Assembly (NCBI RefSeq): GCF_010093535.1
Contig: NW_022985234.1
Span: forward strand, 83,832-147,831
DNA: 64,000 bases
Direction of reading: 5' to 3'
Source of the DNA: Lindgomyces ingoldianus
Lineage: Eukaryota > Ascomycota > Dothideomycetes > Pleosporales > Lindgomycetaceae
The notes below the pieces were generated by a model that worked only from the letters and a program-made list of their open reading frames with translations, searched no databases and was not told where the DNA came from. This document shows, piece by piece, positions 1-12,205 of this stretch; the first letter of the stretch is position 1, and each line of letters opens with the position of its first letter. The translations under genes and the position numbers were made by a program.

Positions 1-76
1 ACTACTTTTACTAATTATATAACTAGGCTTTATAAAGATTTAAGCTTATAATTAAAAATAATACTTATTTTAACTA

Positions 77-1940
77 ACGTACCTAACAGGTTGGCCGGCC
101 ACACAGGTTGGCTGGCCACTTTTGCCAATCCCCTACTAAAACCACCCTATTCTCTTGCAAAACACCCTACTTTAGCCCTGTATAGAGCAATACAACACAA
201 GATATTATTTAGAGTCTACTTCTACTACTTTTTTACACATACGCAAGTTATGCCTAGTCTAATTACACTGCCTATATTACCTTTAACTTAGCTTACCTTC
301 TTTAGCGCACACCTGTGTTTTTAGCTTCTTCCTATTACTACGCGCTTTAAACTCCTTTAGAGCATTTAGATAAGCTCTATCCTTAACTATTAAAGTTTTT
401 TTTGCCTAAATTTGCTTTTTTTATGTAATCTATGTTGCGTAGTAGCCTTATTTACTGCTTAAAGCTTTATAATCTTCTTTTATGCTAACACTAGCTTATG
501 CGCAATAATTACTGCCCCCTTTAAGACTTTTTTAAAGGCCTTTACTATAGACATTAGTAAGCTATTTACATGCTTCTAAATTCTTACTTTTATAAGCATT
601 AATTATAACCTAAATTTAAAAGTATTACTTAGGGTTTATAACTACTAGAGCTTGTTATTAATAAGTAGTAGTAGTAATAGAGTACATAACTAGACATTAA
701 GGGCTATTTTAACTTATTCTAGGTTAAATAGAACTAAACTAGCGCTTTAAAACCCTTCTTAGATATTACTAAAAGTAATTACTGCATTATAGGCGTGTAT
801 AAAGCATAGTAGGAACTTAAGTTTTATAATATAAGTAATCTAGTTACACATAAAATCTTTAGCTTAGCGCCTATATGCTTTCTTTAAAGAGGCAAAACAA
901 CCTACATTAAAAGGCTGTAAAAGGTGTAATAAGTGTAGAGGCATATAGATAGTAATAATCTTAATCTTCTTATAGTACTACTAAAAATTAAGTAAGTTGT
1001 AGTGTTTATAGCTGTTAATAATAAAAAGCTAATAAGCGCCTATAACCCTTCTTTTTATATACTTATTAAAGTGCTTTAACTACTGCAGCCTAAGCTTATT
1101 TGTTGTCTAGCTATTTTTAAAGACTGTAATAACCTAGTTCTAAAGCAGATTCTTCTTCTAATACTAGGTAAAAAAGTAATAGCAGCCCTTAAAAATAATA
1201 AAAAGTAGAATAGCTTACCTTGTTATATTAATGCCCTAGATAACAATTGTCTACTTTTTATTACCTTACTATATTACCTTTAGCTGTCTTTATCTCTCTA
1301 AAGCTGTAATAACTGCTTTAGTTAATATCTAGCCTATTATAAAGCCTAACTTATTAAAGTTATACATGTCTTTATCCTAAATACTGTACTTAGCTTTTAT
1401 GTTAGCTACTAGGCAAAACTAGCCCTAGATAACCTTTAGATCCTTATAAAGCGCTCTTTTATAATTATACTTATAATTAAACTTTATTATAAACTTAGAG
1501 CAGTGCTTAACCTACATACTAGGCTAGTTTAAGCTAACCTAGCCTAGATTGCGCTCTGTAGGCAAGGAATTAGCTATATTAGCTACAGCTGTAAGCCTAG
1601 AGGGAAATCTGCGCGTAATAAGCTTAAGTATGTACTTAACAACTACCTTCTTTTTAAGCTTAGTTAGATTCCTTAATATAGGCTAGCATTCTGCTTGTAA
1701 AGGCTGTCTAGCGCGTTAATTACTTAGTGTTATGTAAAAGACATTATAGATAGCTACACTATGTTGTAAGGAGAGTTTTAAGTCTTATTTAAAAGCCTAA
1801 AGAGCAAGCTGTATCTAACGTTCTTTAGAAGATTTAATCTAGTGTTGTTGTTAAGGCATTATGTAGATAGGTAGAGTTTAGTAGGGGCTTGGCAAAAGTG
1901 GCCGGCCAACCTGTGTGGCCGGCCAACCCGTTAGGTACGT
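77..1940 (-). mobile_element. Fot1/pogo-type DNA transposon, GGCCGGCC subfamily, RIPed
   Basis: Inverted terminal repeats of nearly 60 bp start ACGTACCTAAC at both ends and are flanked by TA at 75-76 and 1941-1942, the Tc1/mariner/pogo target duplication. Each terminus carries two copies of GGTTGGCCGGCC (one altered by RIP at the left). Internal sequence is collinear, in reverse, with the transposase-bearing copies at 14754-16618 and 33547-35412; the transposase reads on the minus strand and has many stops. Length (1864 bp) equals the full-length relatives. It is probably inactive. Confidence 0.85.
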
Positions 1941-3561
1941 TATAAAAAGTAAAGTTTTATATAAAAAGTAAAACTATTTTAGTAAAAAATAGCTTATTAA
2001 GTTTAATAGTAAAAAGATTAAACTTACACATAATATAGTAGTTTTTACTTAGAAAAGATAAGTAAGCTACCTTTATATAATTAACTTAAAGAATAAAAAT
2101 GCTGTATAATAATATGTTAAGTAATATATAAAAAGGGCATATATTATATTTATATGTTAACTAGAGGTAGCATTTAACTTATTTATTACTACATAAACTA
2201 TAAACTTTTTATATAATAATATTAACACACTTAACACATAAATTTAATAGTAGATAAATAATAGTAAGCATAGTCTTATCTTTCTACTATTATAGCTTAA
2301 TAGTGTAAAGCTGTTTATTTTTATAAATAAATTATTTACTTATAATAAAAACCTTAGCTTATAGCTAGAATTTTTAATTATATTAAGTAATAAAGACTAT
2401 ATAAAGTAAAGTAACTACTTTAAAATACTAGGCAACATTATACACTAGAATTTTACTAAGTGTAAAAGAGTAACTAGGAGTATTCTTACTAGTAAACTAT
2501 ATAGAATAGTTAGAAGGTTTAATAATGTAATTCCCTTTAGTATAACTTTATAGTAAATTATATAAACACTTAAACTGCTACTAATTCTAGTAGTAATTTA
2601 CATAGATTTAAGGTCTCTATATAATTACCTAGTTAAGCTAGGCACTACTAGTAAAAAGTAACTTATAATTAACATTATGTTACTTTATAAATTATATAAA
2701 AAAAAGAAATTACTAAAATAAAGTAGATTAATAGTTAAGATAACTTAGTAAATGTATATATAAAAAAAACACTAAACTAGGCTTTTTAATTATTAGTCCT
2801 AACTAACTACCTCTCTATTTAGATAGAAGCATCTATAGACTAGCTAGATTCTATGCGCAAAGATGCTCTAGACTAACTAGACTAACAATACTTTTATATA
2901 AAGCTTATCTTTTTTATATTTTTTATTATATACACTTATTTTTCTTATTATAAGATTAAAAGAGAAGAATATGTAAGAAAGATAGTTTATTTATCTAGTA
3001 TACAGAAAAAGAAAAGCTACTAGCCTTCTCTCCCCCTCCCCTAGAACACACCACCCCTTATGTGTAGTAGTTACAATGCAGACCACAGCTCTGCCATACG
3101 CATAAGGCGTAGGCATTAGCCTAGAAGTTAGCTAGTATATAACACTTAAGAAAAAAAAAAGCACTAGTAGTGCTACTATAATAATAAGCACATAAAGTTA
3201 CTAAGACTTAACTATAACTTTAAACTAAAACTACATAAAAGTACCTCTTATAATACACAACCTTTGCTACCTACAGCTGCAGATTAGTGCTAGTAGGTAA
3301 GATAATATTAATATTATAAAATAGTAAAGCTGCTATATGCCACTTTTTAGCCTATCTATAATTAGCATTTTATATAAAAAGGAAGTAGAAAAGCTAAAGA
3401 ATTTATATGTTTATACTAAAATGCTAAATAAACTGCTAATTAGTAGTAAAACTAGTTAAAAGAGTAACATAGATACGCCCTAGGCTGCTAGACTGCACAA
3501 GGACGTTAAAGACGCCCGCACTAATAGCGCTAGAGGTAGAGGAGGAAGGCTAGAGAGACAT

Positions 3562-3564
<3 letters not shown>

Positions 3565-3600
<36 letters not shown>
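3565..3600. repeat. (TG)18 microsatellite
   Basis: Eighteen perfect TG units lie in the 3' region of copia copy I. Every unit is a RIP target dinucleotide, yet none is mutated. Confidence 0.97.
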
Positions 3601-3603
<3 letters not shown>

Positions 3604-4047
3604 GCAGGAGTATCTGTTACTATTAGCACTATATAAAAAGAGAAAAGAGCTAGGAAATTATATAATAGGGCTTAAAAAGTAAAGGATAAAGAAGAGAAAG
3701 TAAAAGAGAAAGGAAGACCTTATTATATACACCTCTTTACACACCTGCCTACGCAAAGATCCTACACTATTCTAGCATAAAACTCTACATAAAATAGCTT
3801 ATATACTGCTAAATTACTTATAAAGTAAGCGCATAAAGGCTAGATAATAATAGACTAAAACACTTTACACTATTTATAAAGCTATTTATATAGTGTAACT
3901 AGCCTATTTTAATGTACAGCATTACTAAGGCAAGTTCTAATAAATAGGGTAAAGTATAGGCAGAATGTAACTAGATAGACCTACATAGACAAAGGGAGGT
4001 AACTTATATAAAAGGCAACTTTTTAGACAAAAATAGAAAGTTGCTAG

Positions 4048-4327
4048 TGTTTATACATAGTAGCAGTGTTACAGCCTAAATATAAGCAATTGCGCATAAG
4101 CAGAACTATATATCTATCTTATATAATGCTTGTGCGTAAACCTCTATGCGTAAATATTTAAATATCCGCCTTTTCCTCTGTACAGAGAAAAGATAAGAGT
4201 AATAGAACTAGAAACATGTTGCCCTTACCTTACCTACCTTATACGCTGTGCACACTGTACACTACTCTTACTCTTGCTACTTAAGCGCTTATACTATAAG
4301 CAGCTAGCTATTAGAGCCTATTCAATA
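4048..4327 (+). repeat. 3' LTR of copia copy I
   Basis: A 280-bp LTR begins TGTTTATACA and ends TTCAATA (RIPed TTCAACA). It is the same family as 5224-5500, 22111-22390, 41797-42076 and 53664-53943. The internal stretch with AAGCAGCTAGCTA is conserved in all copies. Confidence 0.85.
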
Positions 4328-5223
4328 TTATTATTATATAATAAAAATAGTACTTTTATCTTTATATATAATAAGATTTAAAATGTTGTTAAAGTATACC
4401 CTAAGTTAGTTAACATCTACTAGTAATAGTAAAAATAGTATTAGAGTTTTTAAAATATGGTATGTAACTAGACTAATTAGGTTCTAGATGTATATAGTAC
4501 TAATTAATTTTTTTAGTGTCTAGCCTTTACAGCTAATATTTATTTAGCTAGCTATTTAATTAATTTTTATATATAAGTTCTCTTATATATACGCCTTAAG
4601 TTAAAACTTACTAATAGTAAAGATCTTTACTACACTTATGTTTTATAGTTTACCTTAGTATACTATATAGTATTAGTTATTAAAGATAAACTGCCTAGTA
4701 TACTTCTTAGGTTTAATGCTGTAAATGTTTTTATTATTACATAGTGTAAGTAAGCAGCAGAAGTAAAGTAGTTAATAGCTTTTTTAGCGTTCTTAACTTT
4801 TTATTTTATTTTTTTATATTATACAAATTATTTCTTTTCTTAAGGTAACTTTTAAAGTCTTAGATATATATCGTAATAGCTTTATATAATAAAGTCTTAT
4901 TATAAAATGTTTTATATAAGGTAATGTACTAGTTCTTTACTTATATATAGTTTTTATAAAGGTAGTTTAATAACTAACATTCTTACTTATAGTAGATAAA
5001 GCACTTCTTTGTCTATCTATTGTTATCTTTAGAGTGTAGCCTAAACCGAGATAAAAATTTTCTATGTTGTTTTTTTCTATGCAAAGAAAAGCTTCCTTTT
5101 TATTATACAAAGTTGTATTCGCAGTTAGTGTAGTACATATTAGGCAGTTTTTAGAAGTATTAGTTTACTTTTTAGTTTATAGTAACTTAAAGTAATACTT
5201 ATAAGTTCCTTAATAAAGCTTTA
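4328..5223 (-). mobile_element. copia internal fragment between two inverted LTRs
   Basis: The sequence matches 16621-17990 in the same orientation and 43740-44700 in reverse. It is therefore a minus-strand internal piece of the copia family, interrupted on the left by copy I (3' LTR end 4327) and on the right by copy II (LTR start 5224). It contains the empty site (around 5166-5180) of the solo LTR found at 17422-17822. No frame survives. Confidence 0.75.
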
Positions 5224-5500
5224 TGTTGAATAGGCTCTGTTAGCTAGCTGCTTATAGTATAAGCACTTAAGTAGCAAGAGTAAGAGTGGTGTACAGTGTG
5301 CACAGCATACAAAGTAGGTAGGGTGGGGGCAACATGTTTCTAGTTCTGTATTGCTCTTTCTTTCCCCTGTTAGAGAAAAAGAGGAATATCTAGATGTTTG
5401 CGCATAGAGGTTTACGTACAAGCATTATGTAACATAGTTACATAATTATTCTTTTACATAATAACTATCTAGACTGTAACACTATTACTATATATAGACA
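5224..5500 (-). repeat. copia LTR (3' LTR of copy II)
   Basis: On the plus strand it begins TGTTGAATAGG and ends ATATAGACA. It matches 22111-22390, with RIP-type differences and small indels. Confidence 0.85.
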
Positions 5501-5688
5501 CTAGCAACTTTTTGTTTTTGCCTAAGAAGTTGCCTTCTATACTAGTTACCTCTCTTCTATTTATGCAGGTCTATCTAAATATGTTCTACCTATACTCTAC
5601 CTTATTTATTAAAACTTGCTCTAGTAATGCTGTATGTTAAGATAGGCTAGTTATACTTTATAAATAGCTCTATAAATAATATAGAGCG

Positions 5689-5965
5689 TGTGGAGGATAA
5701 AATAGGCTGGCAGTAGCTGTTTAGAAGATCAGATGAAGTGACTCTGCTATCTAAGAGAGCTGAAAGCTCTCCTTATATACACCAAGCTTCGGAACATAAT
5801 ATCTCCAGATCCCGAGCTGCGTCCCAGGCTCTGAGCCCCAGTCCCAGGCTCTGAGCCCCAGTCCCAGGCTCTGAGCCCCAGTCCCAGGCTCTGAGCCCCA
5901 GTCCCAGGCTCTAAGCCCCAGTCCCAGGCTCCGAGCCCCAGCCAAGGCTCTCTGTATACGCGACA
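5689..5965 (+). mobile_element. solo LTR (TGTGGAGGATA family) with minisatellite
   Basis: It starts TGTGGAGGATAAAATA and ends TATACGCGACA, with a perfect 5-bp target duplication GAGCG at 5684-5688 and 5966-5970. Two relatives occur at 31696-31892 and 40902-41130. It contains six 20-bp tandem units and is clearly less RIPed than its surroundings. The 113-codon minus-strand open frame over it is the minisatellite read in one frame and is not a gene. Confidence 0.93.
5821..5940. repeat. 20-bp minisatellite, six units, inside solo LTR
   Basis: Six exact-length units of GTCCCAGGCTCTGAGCCCCA fill 5821-5940, with only CTG/CTA/CCG variation. The related LTRs at 31696 and 40902 carry two units each, so unit number varies between copies of this LTR. 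Confidence 0.97.
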
Positions 5966-6536
5966 GAGCGTTTAAGCTATTATTATTTAGCTTTATACAC
6001 TTATCCTGTAAATGTCTAGCGGTGTATAGGCTATTTATGCAGGGTTCTGTAGCAGAATAGTGTAGAATCTTTATGTAGAAAGGTGTGTGCAATAGAAAAG
6101 ATAAAAAGAAAATAAGCTTTATATAAAAGTAATATTAGCTAGTTAGTCTAAGGCATCTTTGCGCATAGAATCTAGCTAGTCTACAGATGCTTCTATCTAG
6201 ACAGAAAAGCAGTTAGTTAGGACTAATAATTAAAGAGCTTAATTTAGTGTTTTTTTTATACATACGTTTACTAAGTTGTTTTTACTATTAATCTACTTAA
6301 TTTTAGTAATTTTTTTTATATAATTTATACAGTAAGATAATGTTAATTATAAGTTACTTTTTACTAGTAGTGCCTAGCTTAATAAGGTAATTATATAAAG
6401 ACCCTAAATCTATGTAGATTACTACTAAGATTAGTAGTAGTTTAAGCATTTATATAATCTGCTGTAAAGTTATACAAAGGGTAATTACATTATTAAACTC
6501 TCTAACTATTCTATATAGTTTATAGTAAAGACACTT

Positions 6537-6854
6537 TGTCACGATTGTCCACGAGTAAGGTTATAGAGCTTCACAGAGGTCTAGTTTAATTACTACGTAA
6601 GGTATCATGGTAGGTACAAGATGTTGTGTGAGGAACAGGAAGGTTTAAGAGGAAATTAGTAATTAAATACTTAGCTTAGAAGTCTAAGCGCTTTAGGTAT
6701 AAATTAAGCCTATTTTAGGTTTAGTTAGTGTTAAGGCAGTTTATGCTTAAGTTTATGTCTATGTTATGTTGTATTTATGTTAGACGTGCACTAATAATAC
6801 TCTAGTACACGTCTAATACAGTCATGTCTAGGATCTAGGGAGGATACTGTGACA
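6537..6854 (-). repeat. Gypsy LTR (3' LTR in element orientation)
   Basis: On the plus strand it begins TGTCACGATTG and ends ATACTGTGACA, followed by the C-rich polypurine-tract complement. Confidence 0.93.
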
Positions 6855-9800
6855 GTACCCCCCCCCTTATTAGGAAGAGAATCCTTTACATTAGTAGTTC
6901 TAGCATTAGGTTGTCTTTGTTAGGGTATAGGTTTAGTTTAGATAGGTATTAGGCGTAGAATTAGGTTACTGCAGAGTTCTCTTACAAGGCTTCTACAGGT
7001 TTCTACAACAGTTTGTTGTATCTAGTCTATTTTATAAAGTATTTATAGAAACATTTCTTCTTGTTAAACTAGATCTGTTTAATGTCTTCTACAACATATT
7101 CTAGTTTATTATTTATAATAATAGGTTTAGGTAGCAGGTTTAGCTGTCTAAGTAGATAGTTAGATTTAAAGGCTGCTTAGCGCAGCAATAATATGTAGAA
7201 CACAGGGTGTATTTTTATGCTGTTAGGTAGGATTAATTAGTAAGCATATAATAAGACTATATAAGCTACTGTAAAGAGGCTAAAGTTCTTCTAATTAAGT
7301 TTTTTTAATTATTAGTTTATTTAGATATTTCTAGCATCTAGCTAGACCTTCTTGCCAGCTGCATACGCAGGGGCGGGGGTTTAAGATTAGTTTATGTACT
7401 CTTATTAAAAAGCTTAAGCTTATATAAGCTTTTTATAAATGTATTTAGATATATTTTAGATTTTATTAATAAGTCTGTTTATATCTATTACTTATATAGA
7501 TTAATAAGTTAGTTAGAAGGTATTTAAAAGTAGTTTAAATCTTATTTAGAGGTAGTATCTATAGTTTACTAAAAACAGGGATACTTGTGTTAATTTAAAT
7601 ATTATGTTATTAGCTTTAAACTATGCTGTAGCTAACTATTTTACCTAGTTATCTTACTAGTAGTTTGTGTACGCTTATAGGACTTATTCTATTACAGTGT
7701 TTATGTTCTTAGTCTAGCTGTTAGTCTCTAGGTAAAAAGCTATAGATAGATAGAAGACAATTTAGAGCTATTTATAGAGTTTGTCCTAGAAGGCTAAGAC
7801 AAACTGTGTACCTCTGTCTAATATAATTATGTTAGGCAGGCTATAGTAAACTTATATGTATTAGTAGAATAACTAGGCTATATTAGAGGCAGTTATAAAG
7901 AAACATAGTATTAAGTGTTAATACTTAGTTAAGTAATTAATAACTACTATAATATTTATATACTTTTTAGATAAAAGTAGGTTTATAACAAAATTAATTA
8001 ATATGTCTTTCTAAGCTTATTTAGAGATTAGGAGTAGTTTAAGTAGGCTATTATACCTTTTTTAAAAGGCCTTTACTTTACAGTAAGTATAGCAACATAA
8101 TACATATTAGCATACAGTATAGAACATGCAGGGCTAGTAGTACTCTCTTTATAGTAGGTTAAGAGTGTTTTCTCTGCCTAGGTGTCTTTTAACAGGCAAG
8201 TTGTGTATAATTTAGAGTAGTTTAATTCTTAGTTTATTAGAATTAAGAATTATAAGTTAGTTATAGTAATATAGCTTACTATTTTAGTTTTTATAGTTAG
8301 CTAGTGTTACCTTCTTTAACTAACTAGCGCTGTTTTAAAGCAGGTCTAAAGTTTCTTAAATAAATTTATTATTTAAATACTTATTAGTAATAATTTAATT
8401 AATTATTTAATCTATTTTATTTAGGTTAAGATTTAAAAATAGCTTAAGTTAAAGCAAAGTTTAGTGTTAAGCCTTTTACACTTCTTCCTAAGCAAAGACA
8501 TTTTAGGATTGCCTTATAAGAGCATCTAGTTTCCCTCTGTCTTAACTAGAATAATAAGTAATTTTAAAATTAAAATAGGATAAGTATTTAAACTAATAAG
8601 CTTATTAGTAGCTAAGTTATTTTATAGTTGCAAAGTACTACAAGTTCTTATAGTTAGATAGGACTTGTATTAGATGCGCTGCACCTTCTAGTTTAGGTTG
8701 CTATTGTTTAAAGTAGCATACTATAGCAAGTAATTTCTTGTTATAAATCTTATAATTACTTTTTACAGAACTTATTCTTTTTAAGAAATATGTAATAGGC
8801 CTAATAGTCCTATCTAGCTTAGTCTAGGAGAGAACTCCTACTACTACATAGTCTAAGGCATTAGCTTCTACAAGTATTAGTAGTTTAGAGTTAAAGTAGT
8901 AGAGTATTAAAGCTTTAGTAAAGGCTTTTTTTAGCTAGTTAAAGGACTGTTAGTAATTTAAGTTAAAGTTAAATTAAATCTTTTTTTTAGTAAGTGTAAT
9001 TATAGGGCTTACTTACTGCAAAAAGTTATTAATAAATTATTAGTAAAAGTTAGTTAATTTTATAAAAGCTTAAACATTTTTTATGTCTTTTAAGTATTAC
9101 TAATCTAGCACAGTCTAAACCTTAACAGGGTCTATTTAGATGCTATTTATAGAGATTACATATCCTAAATATGTAACTTTTAATTAGTAGAACTTATATT
9201 TATCTACATTAAGTTGTAGACTTACTTCTTCTATAGCCTTTAGCACTAGGCGTACATGCTGTTTGTGCTCTAAAAAGCTATTACTATAGATTAGAATGTT
9301 ATTAATATACGCAGTGCAGAACACGTCTAGGTAGGGTTAGAGCAAGTTGTTTATAAAATGTTAAAAAGTACTAGGCGCGTTAGCTAAGCTAAAGGGCATT
9401 ACTAGGTACTTAAATAGTCTATATTAGGTCTAAAACACTATTAGCTACTTATTACCCTTTACTATCCTTAGCTTATTAAAGGCAGCAATAATATCTAACT
9501 TTATAAAATACTTTACTTTACTTAGTTAGCTTAAGGTTTTCTATAAAAAAGAAATTAAGTATTAGTTTTTAATAGTAATAGTATTTAGTTCTTAGTAGTT
9601 AACATAGAATTAAAGCCTACCTTAAGGTTTTTTTATAAATAGTATAAGTAACACTACTAGTAAGAAGCTAGCTTAAATAAACCCTTTTTTTAGGTTTTTG
9701 TTAAGGTATTTTTAAAGCACTTTTAATTTATTTAGTAACATCTTATATAGTAGCCTATAACTAGGTTGTTTACTAGGCTTAAGGGTTATCTAGTAATTAT

Positions 9801-11882
9801 ACAGATGTTATATTAAAAGCTTATTAAACTTGTCTTAGAAAAAGACATGTAATAGGTAATAGTAGTCTTAAGGAACTATTATCTTTAGGTTAGTGTGTTT
9901 TTAGGGAGCTAAAGCTTAGTCTATATTAGAAATTATAACTGCGTAGATTTTATAATCTAGTTATTAAGCTAGAGTTATAAATAGGGCAGGTTCTATGTAG
10001 CAGATGTCTATCTGCTGTTTAAGTCCTAGTTTATGTTTAAATTAGGTAAGTAAAGATTTCTTAAAGGCTTTTTTTTTTTTAAGTTTAAGCAGTTATTAAA
10101 TTATTTTACATAGCCTATTTTAGTAAAAGGCCTAGCTTGTTATTTTTACTTAGGTAGTTCTTCTCTAGGTTATTAAAAAGTAGGTCTAGAGACCTTTTAT
10201 ATTAAGTGCTACTTAGGTGTTATTTAGGTGTGAGCGTAAGTATATGTCTTAGCATTAGAAAAAGTTAAAGTTTAGAACTTACTCTTAGTAATTAAAGGCA
10301 ACTTTATGCTAATATAGCTATAGTTGTCCTAGGATTAGGTTATAACATCTTATGTTTATTACATAGAGCTTAATCTACTTCTTATAGTGTTAGTAGGTAA
10401 TTATAATAGTTATAGTATAAGAGATAGAACTTTTTTTAAGTTGTTTTCTATTAAATTTAGTTAGGTAAATTATTTAGGTAAGTAGTGTTAATTAAAGATT
10501 TAGTTTACGCACTAGTTCTTTATTAATGTAACTTATGCTGTTTACTTTTAAGTTAATAAGAGCTTATATTAAGGCTAATATAGTTTCTTATTATAAATAT
10601 ATAAAAATATTAACTTAGTACTTTTAGTTATTAGTAGGGGACTTAGCCTATAGGTTAGTAGAGATCTAGTGTTAAATTAGTTCTAAGGGGCAACTTAGCC
10701 CTAGAACAAGCCTTTTTGCAGGCTCCTACTGCTATAGCTGCGGCTACATTAAGATTAGCAAGGGGGATTAGGGCTTAAATACAAGTTAGAGCCCTTACAG
10801 AAATAAGATTAAAATAGTAAAGATCTTTAATAAATGCTAGTAGCGCTACTTACATAGACTTAAGAAAGAAGAATAAAGTAGTTTTAAAAGATATAATTAT
10901 GCTTACTACACTTAAAGTATTAACTTTTTTTTTATAATCTTTACACTTTTTAGAACTAACTAAAGCATAATTTAAATTAATTTTTATTATATTAAGGTCC
11001 TTATTTGCAACTGCGCTAGTTTAGGGGTGTATTAGGGCTTGTATAGGGAGGAACCTTATGTTATTATTATAGGTAGTAATTAGGTTTGCATACGCGTTAA
11101 GGTTGTTTAGGAGGGGTTCTCCTACTATAGCGCGTTATAGTTTAGTTAAGAGGGAGTTATATAAGGCTATAATTAGACCTATCTTATTTAGGCCTATATT
11201 AGATGTGAGTTAGTAGAACTTAGTAAAGTGTAAAGTAAAGCTTTTTCTTCTTTATTATAAGGTGTTTAAGTAACTTAAAACTATTAACTTTTTATTTAAG
11301 TCTCTATAAGTTACTTATAAAAACACTATAAATTAATCTAGGTTAATAATATCCTTATCTATTAGTAAGTTAATTAAGGCTGTTATATTATAGTTAAGTT
11401 AAAAGTAGGTGTATAGTAACTAGAAGTGTTTAAAGGGGAATTAGTCTATCTTTTCTTTAAGTTTATATTAGAGCTTACATAGGAAGGAAGGTAGGTCTTT
11501 TTATTTTCTATTAAATAGTAGGGGATTAGGGAGTTAGTTAGATTTTATTACTAAGTTAAAAGGGTTATAGGTTGTAGGTAGTGTTAGGCAAAAAGGAGTT
11601 AAGCTATCTCTAGACTTCTAGGTAAGCTTTAGGGCTAGTAAGTTCTTAGTTCCTACTACTATAACAGAAGTTAAGGCAGAAATAGACTGCTTAATAACAT
11701 AAAGCTGTTTTTTAAAGTCCTTTTAAAAAGCTTTAAAGCTTACAACATAGCAGCTTTTCTATAAAGTAAGCGCTTTTTAGAAGGCTTCTTAGCTTACTTT
11801 AATAGCTTAGAGTTATGCAAGTACTAAGCTTATTAGATTAAATTTAGAGGCTATTTTTAGCTAAAGTTTTAACATAATGTAA
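6855..11882 (-). pseudogene. Gypsy gag-pol remnant
   Basis: The minus-strand translation keeps a reverse transcriptase core. Residues MPFSLANAPSTF lie near 9366-9405. The active-site motif is readable as AYINNILIYSNS near 9278-9313, where Ty3/Gypsy enzymes have YxDDILIYS; the second Asp codons have become Asn, a RIP-type change. Integrase and C-terminal parts should lie at lower coordinates and gag towards 11.8 kb, but those frames are too degraded to delimit. Dozens of TAA/TAG stops make it non-functional. Confidence 0.85.
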
Positions 11883-12200
11883 TGTTATAATTATGCACAA
11901 GTAAGGTTATAAAGCTTTATAGAGGTCTAGTTTAATTACTATGTAAGGTATTATAGTAGGTACAAGACATTGTGTAAGGAACAAGAAAGTTTAGAAGGAA
12001 ATTAGTAATTAAATACTTAGCTTAGAAGTCTAAGCGCTTTAGGTATAAATTATGCCTATTCTAGGTTTAGTTAGTGTTAAGGCGGTTTATGCTTAAGTTT
12101 ATGTCTGTGTTGTGTTGTGTTTATGTCAGACGTGCACTAATAATACTCTAGTACGCGTCTAATACGGTTATGTCTGGGATCTAGGGAGGATACCGTGACA
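11883..12200 (-). repeat. Gypsy LTR (5' LTR in element orientation)
   Basis: It begins TGTTATAATTATGC (RIPed relative of TGTCACGATTGTCC) and ends TACCGTGACA. It is followed by the CACTT duplication. Confidence 0.92.
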
Positions 12201-12205
12201 CACTT

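Larger units (their letters stand above)
1..4327 (+). mobile_element. Ty1/copia element copy I, 3' part (left end outside window)
   Basis: Positions 1-74 match 44930-45003 and positions 1941-4327 match 46706-46800 plus 51352-53943 of the complete copy III, so this is the 3' half of the same copia family. It ends in an LTR at 4048-4327. The coding content is the end of reverse transcriptase and RNase H, heavily RIPed and without a usable frame. A Fot1-type transposon occupies 77-1940, and about 1.7 kb present in copy III is missing at that point. The stretch 2953-3611, with less RIP and a TG microsatellite, is absent from copy III. The 3' LTR abuts a minus-strand fragment of the same family, so it inserted into another copia copy. 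Confidence 0.8.
5501..6536 (-). pseudogene. copia copy II 3' non-coding and RNase H end, RIPed
   Basis: This is the reverse complement of the region before the 3' LTR of copy III (52991-53663) and of copy I (2540-4047). It holds the end of the polyprotein and the 3' untranslated part, with no open frame. The 277-bp solo LTR at 5689-5965 splits it. At 6536 it is interrupted by the Gypsy element 6537-12200 and resumes at 12201 after the CACTT duplication. Confidence 0.7.
6537..12200 (-). mobile_element. full-length Ty3/Gypsy LTR retrotransposon, RIPed
   Basis: Two 318-bp LTRs (6537-6854, 11883-12200) enclose 5.0 kb, with a perfect target duplication CACTT at 6532-6536 and 12201-12205. The run of C just inside the left LTR (6857-6865) is the polypurine tract of a minus-strand element, so coding runs from 11882 down to 6855. 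The element sits in copia copy II, and sister copies show the uninterrupted site. LTRs differ mostly by C-to-T and G-to-A changes. Confidence 0.95.

Noticed and set aside
91..291. 66-codon plus frame at the left end
   Set aside because: It starts inside the Fot1 TIR and is antisense to the transposase relic.
5751..6092. 113-codon minus frame with GTGAQSLGLGLRAWD-type repeats
   Set aside because: Translation of the 20-bp minisatellite in a solo LTR and its flank.
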